Assembly: GCF_002761295.1 (NCBI RefSeq) | Contig: NZ_CP017881.1 | Span: 557,087 to 621,086 of the forward strand | DNA from: Methanohalophilus portucalensis | GTDB lineage: Archaea > Halobacteriota > Methanosarcinia > Methanosarcinales > Methanosarcinaceae | Direction: 5' to 3' | DNA length: 64,000 bases | Shown here: piece after piece, positions 56,267-64,000 of the stretch | Position numbering within the stretch: the first letter of the stretch is position 1 | Layout: each line of letters starts with the position of its first letter | Translations under genes and position numbers: made by a program | The notes under the pieces: generated by a model | Databases searched by the model: none | Told to the model about the DNA's origin: nothing | The model's input: only the letters and a program-made list of their open reading frames with translations

Positions 56267-57886
56267 ATGCCCATTATAACACTGGATTATGAAGACCTTG
56301 AGAAACTTACAGGTACTGACCGGGATAGAATAATAGATAGGGTTCCCATGATCGGAGCAGATATCGAACGTATTGAAGACAAATCCATTGATATCGAATT
56401 CTTCCCCGACCGTCCCGATCTATATAGTGTCGAAGGTGTTTCCAGAGCAATGCGGGGTTTTATGGATATTGAAAAAGGGCCTGTAAAATATGATATTAAC
56501 GATTCAGATGTTGAAATATCTCTGGATGACAATATAAAGACGATCCGTCCTGTGCTTGCTTGTGCGATTGTCCGTGGAGTCAAATTCACCGAATCCTCAA
56601 TAAAATCCCTGATGGATCTGCAGGAATCCCTGCATTGGGGATTGGGCAGAGACCGTAAGAAAGTGTCAATCGGGGTTCATGACCTCTCCGGACTCAAACC
56701 ACCTTTCAAGTATATTGGTGCTGACCCATCAGTGGAATTTATTCCTCTTGATTTCACCGAACCCATGAACCTGGCAGACATCCTCGAAAAACATCCAAAG
56801 GGCACACGTTTTGCCCATCTTCTTGAAGGCTATTCAAAATATCCCCTTATACTTGATGCTGATAATCAGGTGCTTTCCTTCCCGCCTATAATTAACGGAA
56901 CACTAACCATGGTGGACAAAAATACCACCGATCTTTTCATAGATGTAACAGGCCTGAGTGGCGAAGTTTATACAGCCCTCAACATTGTTGTGTCTGCACT
57001 AGCCGATCGTGGAGGCAGGATTGAATCTGTTAAGATTAATTATCCCGATGAGAAATCAAAAATCACTCCTGATCTCTCGCCGGAAAAACGTATTATTTCA
57101 ATGGATGAAGTGAAATCCCTTGTTGGTATGGACTTCACATCAGAGGAAGTAGCAGGCCATTTGAGAAGAATGCGTTATGCAGCATCACCTGCAGGCACCA
57201 ATGAAGTGGAGATAGAAATTCCTCCCTACAGGGCAGATATCCTGCATAATTATGACATAATTGAAGACATTGCAATTTCGGTAGGTTTTGACAATATTGA
57301 GGCAATATTCCCATCTACTTCCACAACCGGTGAGGCACATCCCCTTTCCCTGATGCAGGATAATATCAGGGAGATAATGGTTGGGCTGGGATATTCTGAA
57401 GTAATGCCATTTACTCTTACCAGTGAGAAGGTGCATTTTGATAATATGAGGAGGCCTCATACAGAAGATGTGACACCTGTAATGCATCCTATCAGTGAAG
57501 ACCAGACAATGATACGCACGACCCTCCTGCCCAACCAGATGGAAATTCTCTCCCTGAACCAGCATCATGAACTGCCTCAGCGCATATTTGAGGTTGGTGA
57601 GGCAATCGTGAATTGTGCAAATAAACTGCACCTGGCAGCTACGTCTATCCATGCACTGGCAAATTTTGAGGAAATAAGAGAAATTGTTGATTCAATGATG
57701 ATGGAGCGAAATGTTCCCTATTCAGTCAAGGCATCAGAAGACCCTGCATTTATTGAAGGCAGGAGAGCAGATATTCTTGTAAATGGTATAAAAGTAGGTG
57801 TGATGGGAGAAATTCATCCGCAAGTCATACTCAATTTCGGGCTTGGACAACCTGTTGTAGGTTTTGAAATAAACCTGGATGAATAA
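56267..57886 (+). CDS. pheT: Phenylalanine-tRNA ligase beta subunit
   Basis: 539 residues, archaeal length. Start [16 protein letters not shown], then B3/B4 and B5 domains ([16 protein letters not shown]) and the pseudo-catalytic domain. The alpha subunit gene is not adjacent. A weak ribosome site precedes the ATG; the 193-bp upstream gap is A/T-rich with an inverted AATAAT/ATTATT element. Confidence 0.95.
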   Translation: MPIITLDYEDLEKLTGTDRDRIIDRVPMIGADIERIEDKSIDIEFFPDRPDLYSVEGVSRAMRGFMDIEKGPVKYDINDSDVEISLDDNIKTIRPVLACAIVRGVKFTESSIKSLMDLQESLHWGLGRDRKKVSIGVHDLSGLKPPFKYIGADPSVEFIPLDFTEPMNLADILEKHPKGTRFAHLLEGYSKYPLILDADNQVLSFPPIINGTLTMVDKNTTDLFIDVTGLSGEVYTALNIVVSALADRGGRIESVKINYPDEKSKITPDLSPEKRIISMDEVKSLVGMDFTSEEVAGHLRRMRYAASPAGTNEVEIEIPPYRADILHNYDIIEDIAISVGFDNIEAIFPSTSTTGEAHPLSLMQDNIREIMVGLGYSEVMPFTLTSEKVHFDNMRRPHTEDVTPVMHPISEDQTMIRTTLLPNQMEILSLNQHHELPQRIFEVGEAIVNCANKLHLAATSIHALANFEEIREIVDSMMMERNVPYSVKASEDPAFIEGRRADILVNGIKVGVMGEIHPQVILNFGLGQPVVGFEINLDE

Positions 57887-57919
57887 CTAACTGATATTTA
57901 ATTACTATTTAAAAAAGAA

Positions 57920-58018
57920 CGGGCCCGCCGCGATTCGAACACGAGTCAATGGGTTTCTTCGTACCTATTTTAGGTAACATCGAAGCCCATCAGGATATCC
58001 TGGCTACCCCACGGGCCC
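57920..58018 (-). tRNA. tRNA-Arg (TCG anticodon) with a 25-nt intron
   Basis: Acceptor GGGCCCG/CGGGCCC, T stem TCGTG/CGCGG with TTCGAAT loop, anticodon stem ATGGG/CCCAT and, after splicing, anticodon loop CTTCGAA (TCG, arginine codon CGA). The intron lies at the standard position 37/38. No encoded CCA. Confidence 0.93.
57955..57979 (-). other. tRNA-Arg intron with bulge-helix-bulge splice motif
   Basis: A 4-bp central helix CTTC/GAAG is flanked by a 3-nt bulge GAT on one strand and AAA on the other; cleavage after the second base of each gives exactly the 25-nt intron. The intron body folds further through TACCTA/TAGGTA. This is the substrate form of the archaeal splicing endonuclease. Confidence 0.88.
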
Positions 58019-58074
58019 GCAGGAAGCAGCCTTATCATAGTGATAACGTCTATTAAACTTTTCTATAGCGGCAT

Positions 58075-58848
58075 TTAGAAACTGATACGATATTGCAACA
58101 ATACAGCAACTACTATAAGCATCAATCCGAATATTTTTTTGAAATATTTTCTGGAAAGGGTTTCAAGATTCCATTTTGAAGTATACATAATCCGGGAGCC
58201 AAACTGGCTTCCAATCAGTGAGGCAGTTGCAAATAGAATCATTGTAGTACCAGAAATTTCTATATTGTTGAGATGGGAGATAAGGCCGGACAGTGAAGAG
58301 ATCATTACAATTAGCGATGACGTGGCAGGTGCCTCTCTTATCCCGTATCCAAGACTAAGAAGCAGAGGTACCACGAATGTTCCGCCCCCTATACCCAGCA
58401 TCCCCGCAGATATTCCTACTCCAACACCCACAAGTGACCCCAAAAACAGTCTACTGTGGGTTGCTGGTTCTGATATGTATGCTTGTTTTTTGCCATTAAT
58501 GAGCATGCTTAATCCGACAAGAACTATTACAACACTGAAAATAAAGAGAATTGTTTCCTCAGAAACTCTCATGCCAATATGTGTTCCAATCGGTGCTCCG
58601 ATTACGGAAAAGATAAGGAAAGGAATTGCAGTATGAAAATCTATCATTTTCTTTTTCAGGTATGTAAATGAAGCTGAACCGGCTGTGGTTACATTGAGTA
58701 GAAGGGCAAGTGGGATTGCGATTCTCAGGTCAATACCAATCCAGTAAAAAAGGGGTACATAGATTACTGCCCCTCCGATTCCCAATAATGCAAAAATGGA
58801 GGAAAGTCCCAGGATTAGTATTGTAAGAAGAAAGGGGTCTAAAGCCAT
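58075..58848 (-). CDS. TauE/SafE family membrane permease
   Basis: 257 residues, eight membrane helices in two similar halves with paired GxGGxxxxVPL motifs (LLGIGGAVIYVPL and MLGIGGGTFVVPL). Members export sulfite or organosulfur anions, but the substrate here is unknown. Last gene of a four-gene minus-strand operon after two K+-related genes, separated by only 6 nt from the preceding one. Confidence 0.85.
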   Translation of the reverse strand: MALDPFLLTILILGLSSIFALLGIGGAVIYVPLFYWIGIDLRIAIPLALLLNVTTAGSASFTYLKKKMIDFHTAIPFLIFSVIGAPIGTHIGMRVSEETILFIFSVVIVLVGLSMLINGKKQAYISEPATHSRLFLGSLVGVGVGISAGMLGIGGGTFVVPLLLSLGYGIREAPATSSLIVMISSLSGLISHLNNIEISGTTMILFATASLIGSQFGSRIMYTSKWNLETLSRKYFKKIFGLMLIVVAVLLQYRISF

Positions 58849-58854
58849 TATATC

Positions 58855-59538
58855 TTACTTATCCTTTACATCTTTGTATCTTTCTTTGAAGCGGGCAATA
58901 TCCTCACGTGTGCCTACAACAGATATGATATCTCCCTTTTCAAGGACTACATCATCCAGTTCTTCTATCTTTTTCGTATCTCCTTGCATATAGCCGATTA
59001 CACGACACCCGATAGTACTATACAGGTCAAGTTCGCCGATTGTTTTTCCCGCCATATTCTTTCCAACGACAAGATTCTCAATTTCAGTTCCCTCATAAAG
59101 CATTATGTCTTCTATAGGGCAGTATCCTCCGGTCCCATAACAAACAGAAGTGATTTTTGCCAGCATCTGGCCGGCAACTATAGAAAGGGAAGCAACGTAA
59201 TCGGCTCCTGCTTTGTATATTTTGTCAATGGATTCAACTGAATTTGCTCTGGAAAATATTGTGGACTCCGGATTTAACCCTCTGGAGATAAGAGTGGCAA
59301 AGATAACATCCGTATCGTGATTCAGACAAATTATAACTGTCGAGGCATTTTCAATACCCGCATTTTTGAGTACTTCTTCTTCCGTACCATTACCCACTAT
59401 ATATTCAAAATCCGGTCTCAGGAAAAGGTCTTCTTTTGAATCAACAATGACAAAAGGGATGTCGTTCTCGTCAAGTACTTCTGCAATCCTTTTTCCTACA
59501 TCCCCGTATCCAAGAACGATTATATGGCCCATTTGCAT
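58855..59538 (-). CDS. TrkA-type NAD-binding (RCK) protein without a pore
   Basis: 227 residues: N-terminal Rossmann RCK_N (VLGYGDVGKRIAEVLDEND) and C-terminal RCK_C/TrkA-C domain. It has no membrane helix, so it probably gates a channel or a Trk-type transporter in trans, plausibly the adjacent K+ channel. A second Met two codons in is an alternative start. Confidence 0.88.
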   Translation of the reverse strand: MQMGHIIVLGYGDVGKRIAEVLDENDIPFVIVDSKEDLFLRPDFEYIVGNGTEEEVLKNAGIENASTVIICLNHDTDVIFATLISRGLNPESTIFSRANSVESIDKIYKAGADYVASLSIVAGQMLAKITSVCYGTGGYCPIEDIMLYEGTEIENLVVGKNMAGKTIGELDLYSTIGCRVIGYMQGDTKKIEELDDVVLEKGDIISVVGTREDIARFKERYKDVKDK

Positions 59539-59551
59539 TCCAGGTCACCTG

Positions 59552-60556
59552 TTATTTTGTAAGATCCTTTAATTTACTCAAATGTTCCATTGTACCGGTT
59601 GCAAGCAGTACAGTATTTTCTTTAATTATTTCTTCATCATCAACTTTAAGGAGCAATTTACCTTCTTTTCTTAATCCTATTATATTTGCTCCTGTTTTCT
59701 TGTGGATATTAGCTTCGTTGAATGATTTGCCAATAAGCTGGCTTGCAGGGTATACGGGAAGTTCTACAATGCTATATTTATCCAGGAATGTAGTTGCACC
59801 GCCAAGCCCCATTACATAGGGGTCCAGTGCTTTTTTTCCCAGAAACCTGCCAAGTACAAGTTTTGGGGAAACTACACGATTTGCACCTGCATATTTGAGG
59901 TATTTGATATTTGCTGAATCTTCGGCTACTGCTATTATGTAAGCATCTGCAAGGCTGGAAGCGGTAAGGACAATACTGGCGTTTTCTTCATCAGATCTAT
60001 TTGCTATCAAAAAGCGGGCTTTGCCAACCCTAGCGTTTTCCAGTGTTTCATCATCTGTAGCTTTACCGTATATGCATGGTATTTTTTTTTCAATAAGGCT
60101 TCTAAGTATCTCTTCATTGTCTTCAATGATTATGAAATTGACTTTCTGGTCCTCAAGTTCATCTATGAGCGTTTCCATTAACCGGTTGTAGCCACAAATG
60201 ATTATATGGGAAGAAAAAGAGTCCGGCGCTTTTGTTGGAAGGGGCATGTTCAGGGCTTTTTCAAACCACGGTGTAATGACAAAAGTAATCAAGATACCAA
60301 ATACCATGACTACGCCACTCAATTGTACAAAGATGGCAAAAATTTTGCCAATTGGACTTGTTAAAACAATGTCTCCGTAACCTACAGTAGTGGTAGTTGA
60401 AATCACCCAATATAGAGCATCTACAGGATTATAAAACTGCGTTTGCCCCTCATAATTTACCAGCATGAGGAAGATGATCGTATCTATGATTACCAATCCC
60501 AGGGAAATTCCCAGGTAATGGTACAGTGATCGTCTCCACATGGCCGGTAATTTCAT
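59552..60556 (-). CDS. Two-TM potassium channel with RCK domain (MthK-like)
   Basis: 334 residues: two membrane helices flanking the selectivity filter TTTTVGYGD (54-62), then RCK_N (IIICGYNRLMETLIDELED) and RCK_C. Classic K+ filter, so a K+-selective, ligand-gated channel is expected. It lies 18 nt after the S2P gene and 13 nt before the stand-alone RCK protein. Confidence 0.93.
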   Translation of the reverse strand: MKLPAMWRRSLYHYLGISLGLVIIDTIIFLMLVNYEGQTQFYNPVDALYWVISTTTTVGYGDIVLTSPIGKIFAIFVQLSGVVMVFGILITFVITPWFEKALNMPLPTKAPDSFSSHIIICGYNRLMETLIDELEDQKVNFIIIEDNEEILRSLIEKKIPCIYGKATDDETLENARVGKARFLIANRSDEENASIVLTASSLADAYIIAVAEDSANIKYLKYAGANRVVSPKLVLGRFLGKKALDPYVMGLGGATTFLDKYSIVELPVYPASQLIGKSFNEANIHKKTGANIIGLRKEGKLLLKVDDEEIIKENTVLLATGTMEHLSKLKDLTK

Positions 60557-60574
60557 TTTAATTCATCCTTGTTT

Positions 60575-62248
60575 TTAGAAACCATGAACAATGTAGGGTC
60601 CGAAGATCATCAGGACAAAGGATAATATGATAAAGATTGTAAATGTGCCTGCTATGGTTCCTGCAAGGGTGGTTGATTTGATTTCATCCCCTGTAAACCT
60701 TTTGAGGAACGACTGGAGGTAATCTCTGAATACATGTCCTCCGTCCAGCGGGACAGCCGGAAGGCAGTTGAATAAGCCCACATAGAAGTTCAGCCATCCA
60801 ACCCAGAGAAGGCTGTTGGCAATCCAGAAAACTCCTACACCGAGAGGCTCGCCCCATCCAACGGGTTCATAGAACTGGGCAAGAGTACCACTAAAGCCAG
60901 GGAACCCTTCTCCTGCAAATCCTATTATGGGCAGACCTAATAGAATTACCCAGCCAGCTACACCTGTAAGCATAGAAGGCAATCCTTTGAGCATATCCAG
61001 ATATTCATGGGCGGGGTACTCGCCAATCGAAAGCCCTACCGGTATATTTTTTACTCCATCTGTGCCATAATAAACTCCCAAAAACCCTTTTTCGGAAGTA
61101 CCATCAGGATGTTGGCCCAGTGTCAGAGTGTATATTTTACTTTCTCCCTCAGTTGTCTTCACCTCAATTTCCACTTCCTGATCAGCAGTTGTGGTATTCA
61201 TGAAATTGACAAATTCTTCAGGGGTTTGGGTGGTAACATTATTGATGGAAAGTAAAAACATCCCTTTTTCAAGGTTACTTCTTTCTGCAGGTGAACCATC
61301 TACAATATCATTGATATATATTCCAAAATCTCCGGTATCCTGCTTGCCGGTTACTTCCAGTTCATATTCTCTTATCTCTCGGTCTTTGGCTGCCTTCAAG
61401 GTGACCGTGGACCCTGTTTCTGTTTTGTTCAAATAGGCTACAACGTCATTGGCATAACGTATTTCCTGATCATCTATACCAGTTATTATCATTCCCTTTT
61501 CAATACCTGCAATATCAGCTACAGAGTCTTCTTTAACATCCACGACCATTGTATCGCTCATAGGAGCTACAGCCCCCAACACTGGTCCGAAAAAGAGAAC
61601 AAAAGCAATCAGGGCTACTGCAAAATTAGACATCACTCCGGCGGCCAGGATGCGTGCACGCTGGTTTCTGGTGGCCTTTTTTTCATTTATTACAGGACTT
61701 CCAAATTCGTCTTTCCCTTCCCCGAAAAGTTGCTCTTCATCGGGTTCAGCAAAACCTCCAATAGGCACCAAGGCAAAAAGTATTCCCATGGATTTAACCC
61801 TTATATCTTCTACCCTGGCAAGAATGGCATGGGCAAATTCATGAACCACCAGTGTTACTACCAGGGCAATGATGCCCCAGGTAAGCGGAATAAATTCGTT
61901 GACTCCCGGAATCAGGAATACATTGCGCGCCTCGTTGAATTTACTGGGTTGAGGCATTGCATTCTCTGTAAGGGAAGAAATAAGTGCAATATCTGAAAGA
62001 ATGACAATAAAAAGCATGGCAAACATGCCTATGAACATTAGCACAATGCCGGTATTTGCAAAGACTCTCCAGTAACGGCGGGGTTTTGCAAGTTTATCCA
62101 GAAGAGCCAGCCCCCTGACAGTTCTGATCATGAGTATGGGGCCGTATGCGGATATGTTGTACTTTTCCAGTACTCCCTTTTTGCTAAGATAGGCAACTGC
62201 AGCCCAGTATACTAAAAATATCGCCAATATGAGGTTAGTAGTGTCCAA
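60575..62248 (-). CDS. Site-2-type intramembrane metalloprotease with PDZ domains
   Basis: 557 residues. Zinc motif HEFAH at about 136-140 in a membrane helix and NCLPAVPLDGGH near the C-terminus supply the ligands; between them are two PDZ-like domains (about 240-400). TTG start chosen because GGAG lies 7 nt before it and the protein begins DTTNLILAIFL; an in-frame TTG 15 codons upstream has no site. First gene of the K+ channel operon. Substrate unknown. Confidence 0.88.
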   Translation of the reverse strand: MDTTNLILAIFLVYWAAVAYLSKKGVLEKYNISAYGPILMIRTVRGLALLDKLAKPRRYWRVFANTGIVLMFIGMFAMLFIVILSDIALISSLTENAMPQPSKFNEARNVFLIPGVNEFIPLTWGIIALVVTLVVHEFAHAILARVEDIRVKSMGILFALVPIGGFAEPDEEQLFGEGKDEFGSPVINEKKATRNQRARILAAGVMSNFAVALIAFVLFFGPVLGAVAPMSDTMVVDVKEDSVADIAGIEKGMIITGIDDQEIRYANDVVAYLNKTETGSTVTLKAAKDREIREYELEVTGKQDTGDFGIYINDIVDGSPAERSNLEKGMFLLSINNVTTQTPEEFVNFMNTTTADQEVEIEVKTTEGESKIYTLTLGQHPDGTSEKGFLGVYYGTDGVKNIPVGLSIGEYPAHEYLDMLKGLPSMLTGVAGWVILLGLPIIGFAGEGFPGFSGTLAQFYEPVGWGEPLGVGVFWIANSLLWVGWLNFYVGLFNCLPAVPLDGGHVFRDYLQSFLKRFTGDEIKSTTLAGTIAGTFTIFIILSFVLMIFGPYIVHGF

Positions 62249-62354
62249 TTGAATTCTCCGATGGATTATGCCAGTGATGATTAGATGGTTCAATTAATAT
62301 CTTTTTATATTAAAATCAAATGGCAGAGGATAGTGTTGCTTGCTATACAATAAA

Positions 62355-62798
62355 TCATATATCGTCGGGATAGACGCCAAATTGTTGAGTGAAGTTGAGC
62401 TGGTCTACTTCTTCCCAGTCCTCAGCAATCTTTTCACCCTTTACTCTGCTTATGGTTATGCCTGAAAAACTAACTTTACGGTTTGTAGGAAACACACCCT
62501 GGAATGTTTTTTTATGGGTTCCTTCTGCCTTCCAGCGTGTAACAACCTTATCATTTTCAGCTATTATATCTTCTATTTCAAAATGAAGGTCTGGAAGGGC
62601 ATGGTGTATGGCGCCCATAAATTCTTTGAGATTTTCCCGATCCAGTTTTTCTCCGCCATAATGCATCAGATAATCGTCTGTACAGTGTTTATCTACTATT
62701 ACAGGATTCCAGCCTTCTCTGGCGACTTTCAGCACGAGTTCTTTGTTTTTATCAAGAGAGCCACGGATTTGCTCATCGTTAGTCTCATTTTTTCCCAT
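62355..62798 (-). CDS. SnoaL-like / NTF2-fold protein
   Basis: 147 residues with the SnoaL-like ester cyclase pattern (YLMHYGGEKLDRENLKEFMG, and VVTRWKAEGTHKKTFQGVFPTN). Function within this fold is not predictable. A TATA-like element TTTAAATATAAACC about 24 nt upstream predicts a leaderless message. Confidence 0.78.
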   Translation of the reverse strand: MGKNETNDEQIRGSLDKNKELVLKVAREGWNPVIVDKHCTDDYLMHYGGEKLDRENLKEFMGAIHHALPDLHFEIEDIIAENDKVVTRWKAEGTHKKTFQGVFPTNRKVSFSGITISRVKGEKIAEDWEEVDQLNFTQQFGVYPDDI

Positions 62799-63098
62799 CG
62801 TTAATAATAGACAGGGTTTATATTTAAAAAGTTTATTTCACCAAAATTGCAGACTTATCCGGTAGTATCAGTATATGTCAGGTACAATTGGTTCTGACCT
62901 GTGGTTCTGTGACATATTTATTCTATATACTCTGTATATTATATTGTAGAAGTATAAGCGCAACAGAGGATTGATTGTAAATTCTGGAAGAGTAAGGCGG
63001 AGGTATTTGGGCTTAGAAACATAAAGTCCCGAATTGTATGGTTTGCACCTGTTTTACAATATCTCTTCCTTCTTCCAATCTCTGAAACTTATTTCTAA
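62799..63098. other. Intergenic region, 300 bp
   Basis: Contains the SnoaL-like gene's TATA box on the minus strand (62816-62830) and several A/T runs. A 24-codon open frame from 62874 is hydrophobic but has no ribosome site. No RNA or repeat recognised. Confidence 0.35.
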
Positions 63099-63761
63099 TT
63101 ATTGAAACCTTGGACCATCCACATCTGCATCATTATTGTAGCCACGCCTTTCCCAGAATCCTTCATAATTATCATCGTCCGTCACCTCGATCCCGGTGAT
63201 CCATTTGGACCACTTGTAACCATATTTTCCCTCTGCTACAAGTTGCAGGGGAAAACCTCTTTCCTGGGGGAGAGTGACGTTGTTAAGTTTGTAGGCAACG
63301 ATAATATTGTTATCAATCAGGTAATCCAGGGAAAGGGATGTAGAATAACCGTCTTTTGAATAGAAAATAACAGTATTCGCCCCTGCACTGACTTCTGCTT
63401 CTTCCAGGAGGGTTTCCACCGGTACACCGGTCCACAGTGCTGTAAAGCGCCAGCCTTCTACACAGTCAAGCGGCACAATCCTGGAAATGGCCGGGTAGGA
63501 GGTGAGCTGCTCATAACTTATATTTTCAGTTTCATTTACCATTCCATTAATTTTAAGCGTGTAGGTCTCTCTATCAATATACTGGGTTCCCTCGATGCCA
63601 TTGTTGCGTTGCTCTTCAATAGGTGTAAGTTCAACACCGTTATATTCCAGTGTTTCTGTCTCATTGTCCCGCATACCATCTTCTGTTTCCTGCGGTGTGT
63701 TGGAAATGCAGCCTGCTACAAGCACTATAATGATAAGGAAAAGAAATATTGGATATCTAAT
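63099..63761 (-). CDS. Molybdopterin-dependent oxidoreductase (sulfite-oxidase-like) lipoprotein
   Basis: Mature part is a sulfite-oxidase-type molybdopterin domain; the molybdenum ligand Cys is in RIVPLDCVEGWRF, and KYGYKWSKWITGIEV follows. The in-frame GTG at 63725 would leave only four residues before the lipobox Cys (LVAGC). Reading 12 codons further up gives MRYPIFLFLIIIVLVAGC, a full lipoprotein signal, but the first codon is ATT (63759-63761), preceded by GAGGTGGT at the right spacing. No ATG, GTG or TTG fits. The start is thus probably non-standard or mutated. Confidence 0.78.
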   Translation of the reverse strand: MRYPIFLFLIIIVLVAGCISNTPQETEDGMRDNETETLEYNGVELTPIEEQRNNGIEGTQYIDRETYTLKINGMVNETENISYEQLTSYPAISRIVPLDCVEGWRFTALWTGVPVETLLEEAEVSAGANTVIFYSKDGYSTSLSLDYLIDNNIIVAYKLNNVTLPQERGFPLQLVAEGKYGYKWSKWITGIEVTDDDNYEGFWERRGYNNDADVDGPRFQ

Positions 63762-64000
63762 GAAACCACCTCTGTATATGGAACTTGGAACTTATTGCAA
63801 AAATAGGTTTTGTATAATGTACTGAACTGTTTCTGCTTGCAAAGAAATGTACTTTTTAGAGCATTTATTGGAATGGCTAGCAAGTTGTCGTTGTTGTCTA
63901 AATTACAAGTTTCCTGCGATAGATTTATAAAAAATCATGTTATTTAGACGTTGCATATTCTGGTTGCAGAGAAATGTCAAACCAAATCTGCAATAAAAAG
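63762..64000. other. Right-edge intergenic region with a possible gene start
   Basis: Contains the GAGGTGGT site of the lipoprotein gene at its left end. TTTATAA near 63926 is TATA-like, and an ATG at 63974 opens a frame (MSNQICNKK) that runs out of the window; too short to judge. Confidence 0.3.

Noticed and set aside
1..64000. CRISPR arrays, rRNA genes, prophage or integrase-type islands
   Set aside because: I saw no regularly spaced repeats, rRNA sequence, integrase or tRNA-flanking direct repeats; the only mobile element seen is the IS200/IS605 copy.

Overview
The window is a piece of a methanogenic archaeon of the Methanosarcinaceae, most likely a salt-tolerant, methylotrophic genus such as Methanohalophilus, Methanolobus or Methanococcoides; this is inferred from gene content, not from an rRNA. 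Supporting points are the archaeal L3-to-L15 ribosomal cluster running into SecY, Adk, an EMC3-like protein, Cmk and Cbf5; a CooC-type protein (CO dehydrogenase/acetyl-CoA synthase maturation); CbiZ corrinoid salvage; DapL; a FilR1-type regulator of the kind that controls methanol genes in Methanosarcina; glucosyl-3-phosphoglycerate synthase (osmolyte synthesis); archaeal TATA boxes with several leaderless starts; a spliced tRNA; and near-absence of TAG as a stop codon (1 of 73 complete genes), as expected in a pyrrolysine user.

Layout. 1-2416 (minus): a ZnuABC-type metal ABC transporter. 2646-5050: a lipoprotein acetolactate decarboxylase homologue followed by a complete IS200/IS605 element (TnpA + TnpB). 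5144-15291: metabolic and transport genes (DapL, AroC, a zinc-type CDF transporter, CooC, a TctA-like permease, an NcsA/TtuA-type tRNA thiolase, a TudS-like protein, H+-pyrophosphatase). 15574-18053: a secreted protein, DUF134 and DUF5320 proteins and a radical SAM enzyme. 18133-26115: acetyl-CoA synthetase, PyrF, CbiZ, a degenerate HD-domain protein, a FilR1 regulator, an Hsp20-like protein, a response regulator and a methyltransferase. 26469-42519: 23 genes from rpl3 to rpl15 with Rnp1 embedded, then a probable separate unit secY-adk-EMC3-cmk-cbf5-tRNA-Ser. 42571-51683: soluble pyrophosphatase, a P-type ATPase, an aminotransferase, GpgS, a TPR gene with two in-frame TAG codons, a CDP-alcohol phosphatidyltransferase, PurS/PurQ and RNase HII. 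51698-56073 (minus): a type IV pilus-like ATPase and its platform protein. 56267-64000: PheT, an intron-containing tRNA-Arg, a four-gene operon (site-2 protease, K+ channel, TrkA-type protein, TauE-like permease), a SnoaL-like protein and a sulfite-oxidase-like lipoprotein.

The features most worth a second look are non-coding or recoded: (1) a free-standing, C-rich structured RNA candidate at 13083-13158 with its own TATA box at the right distance; (2) a canonical C/D box guide RNA at 20753-20814 just after pyrF; (3) a TPR gene at 48737-49363 whose 34-residue repeat register runs unbroken through two TAG codons, suggesting two pyrrolysines or a very recent pseudogene; and (4) a DUF134 gene with a strong internal ribosome binding site and an in-frame start that would release a separate C-terminal protein.
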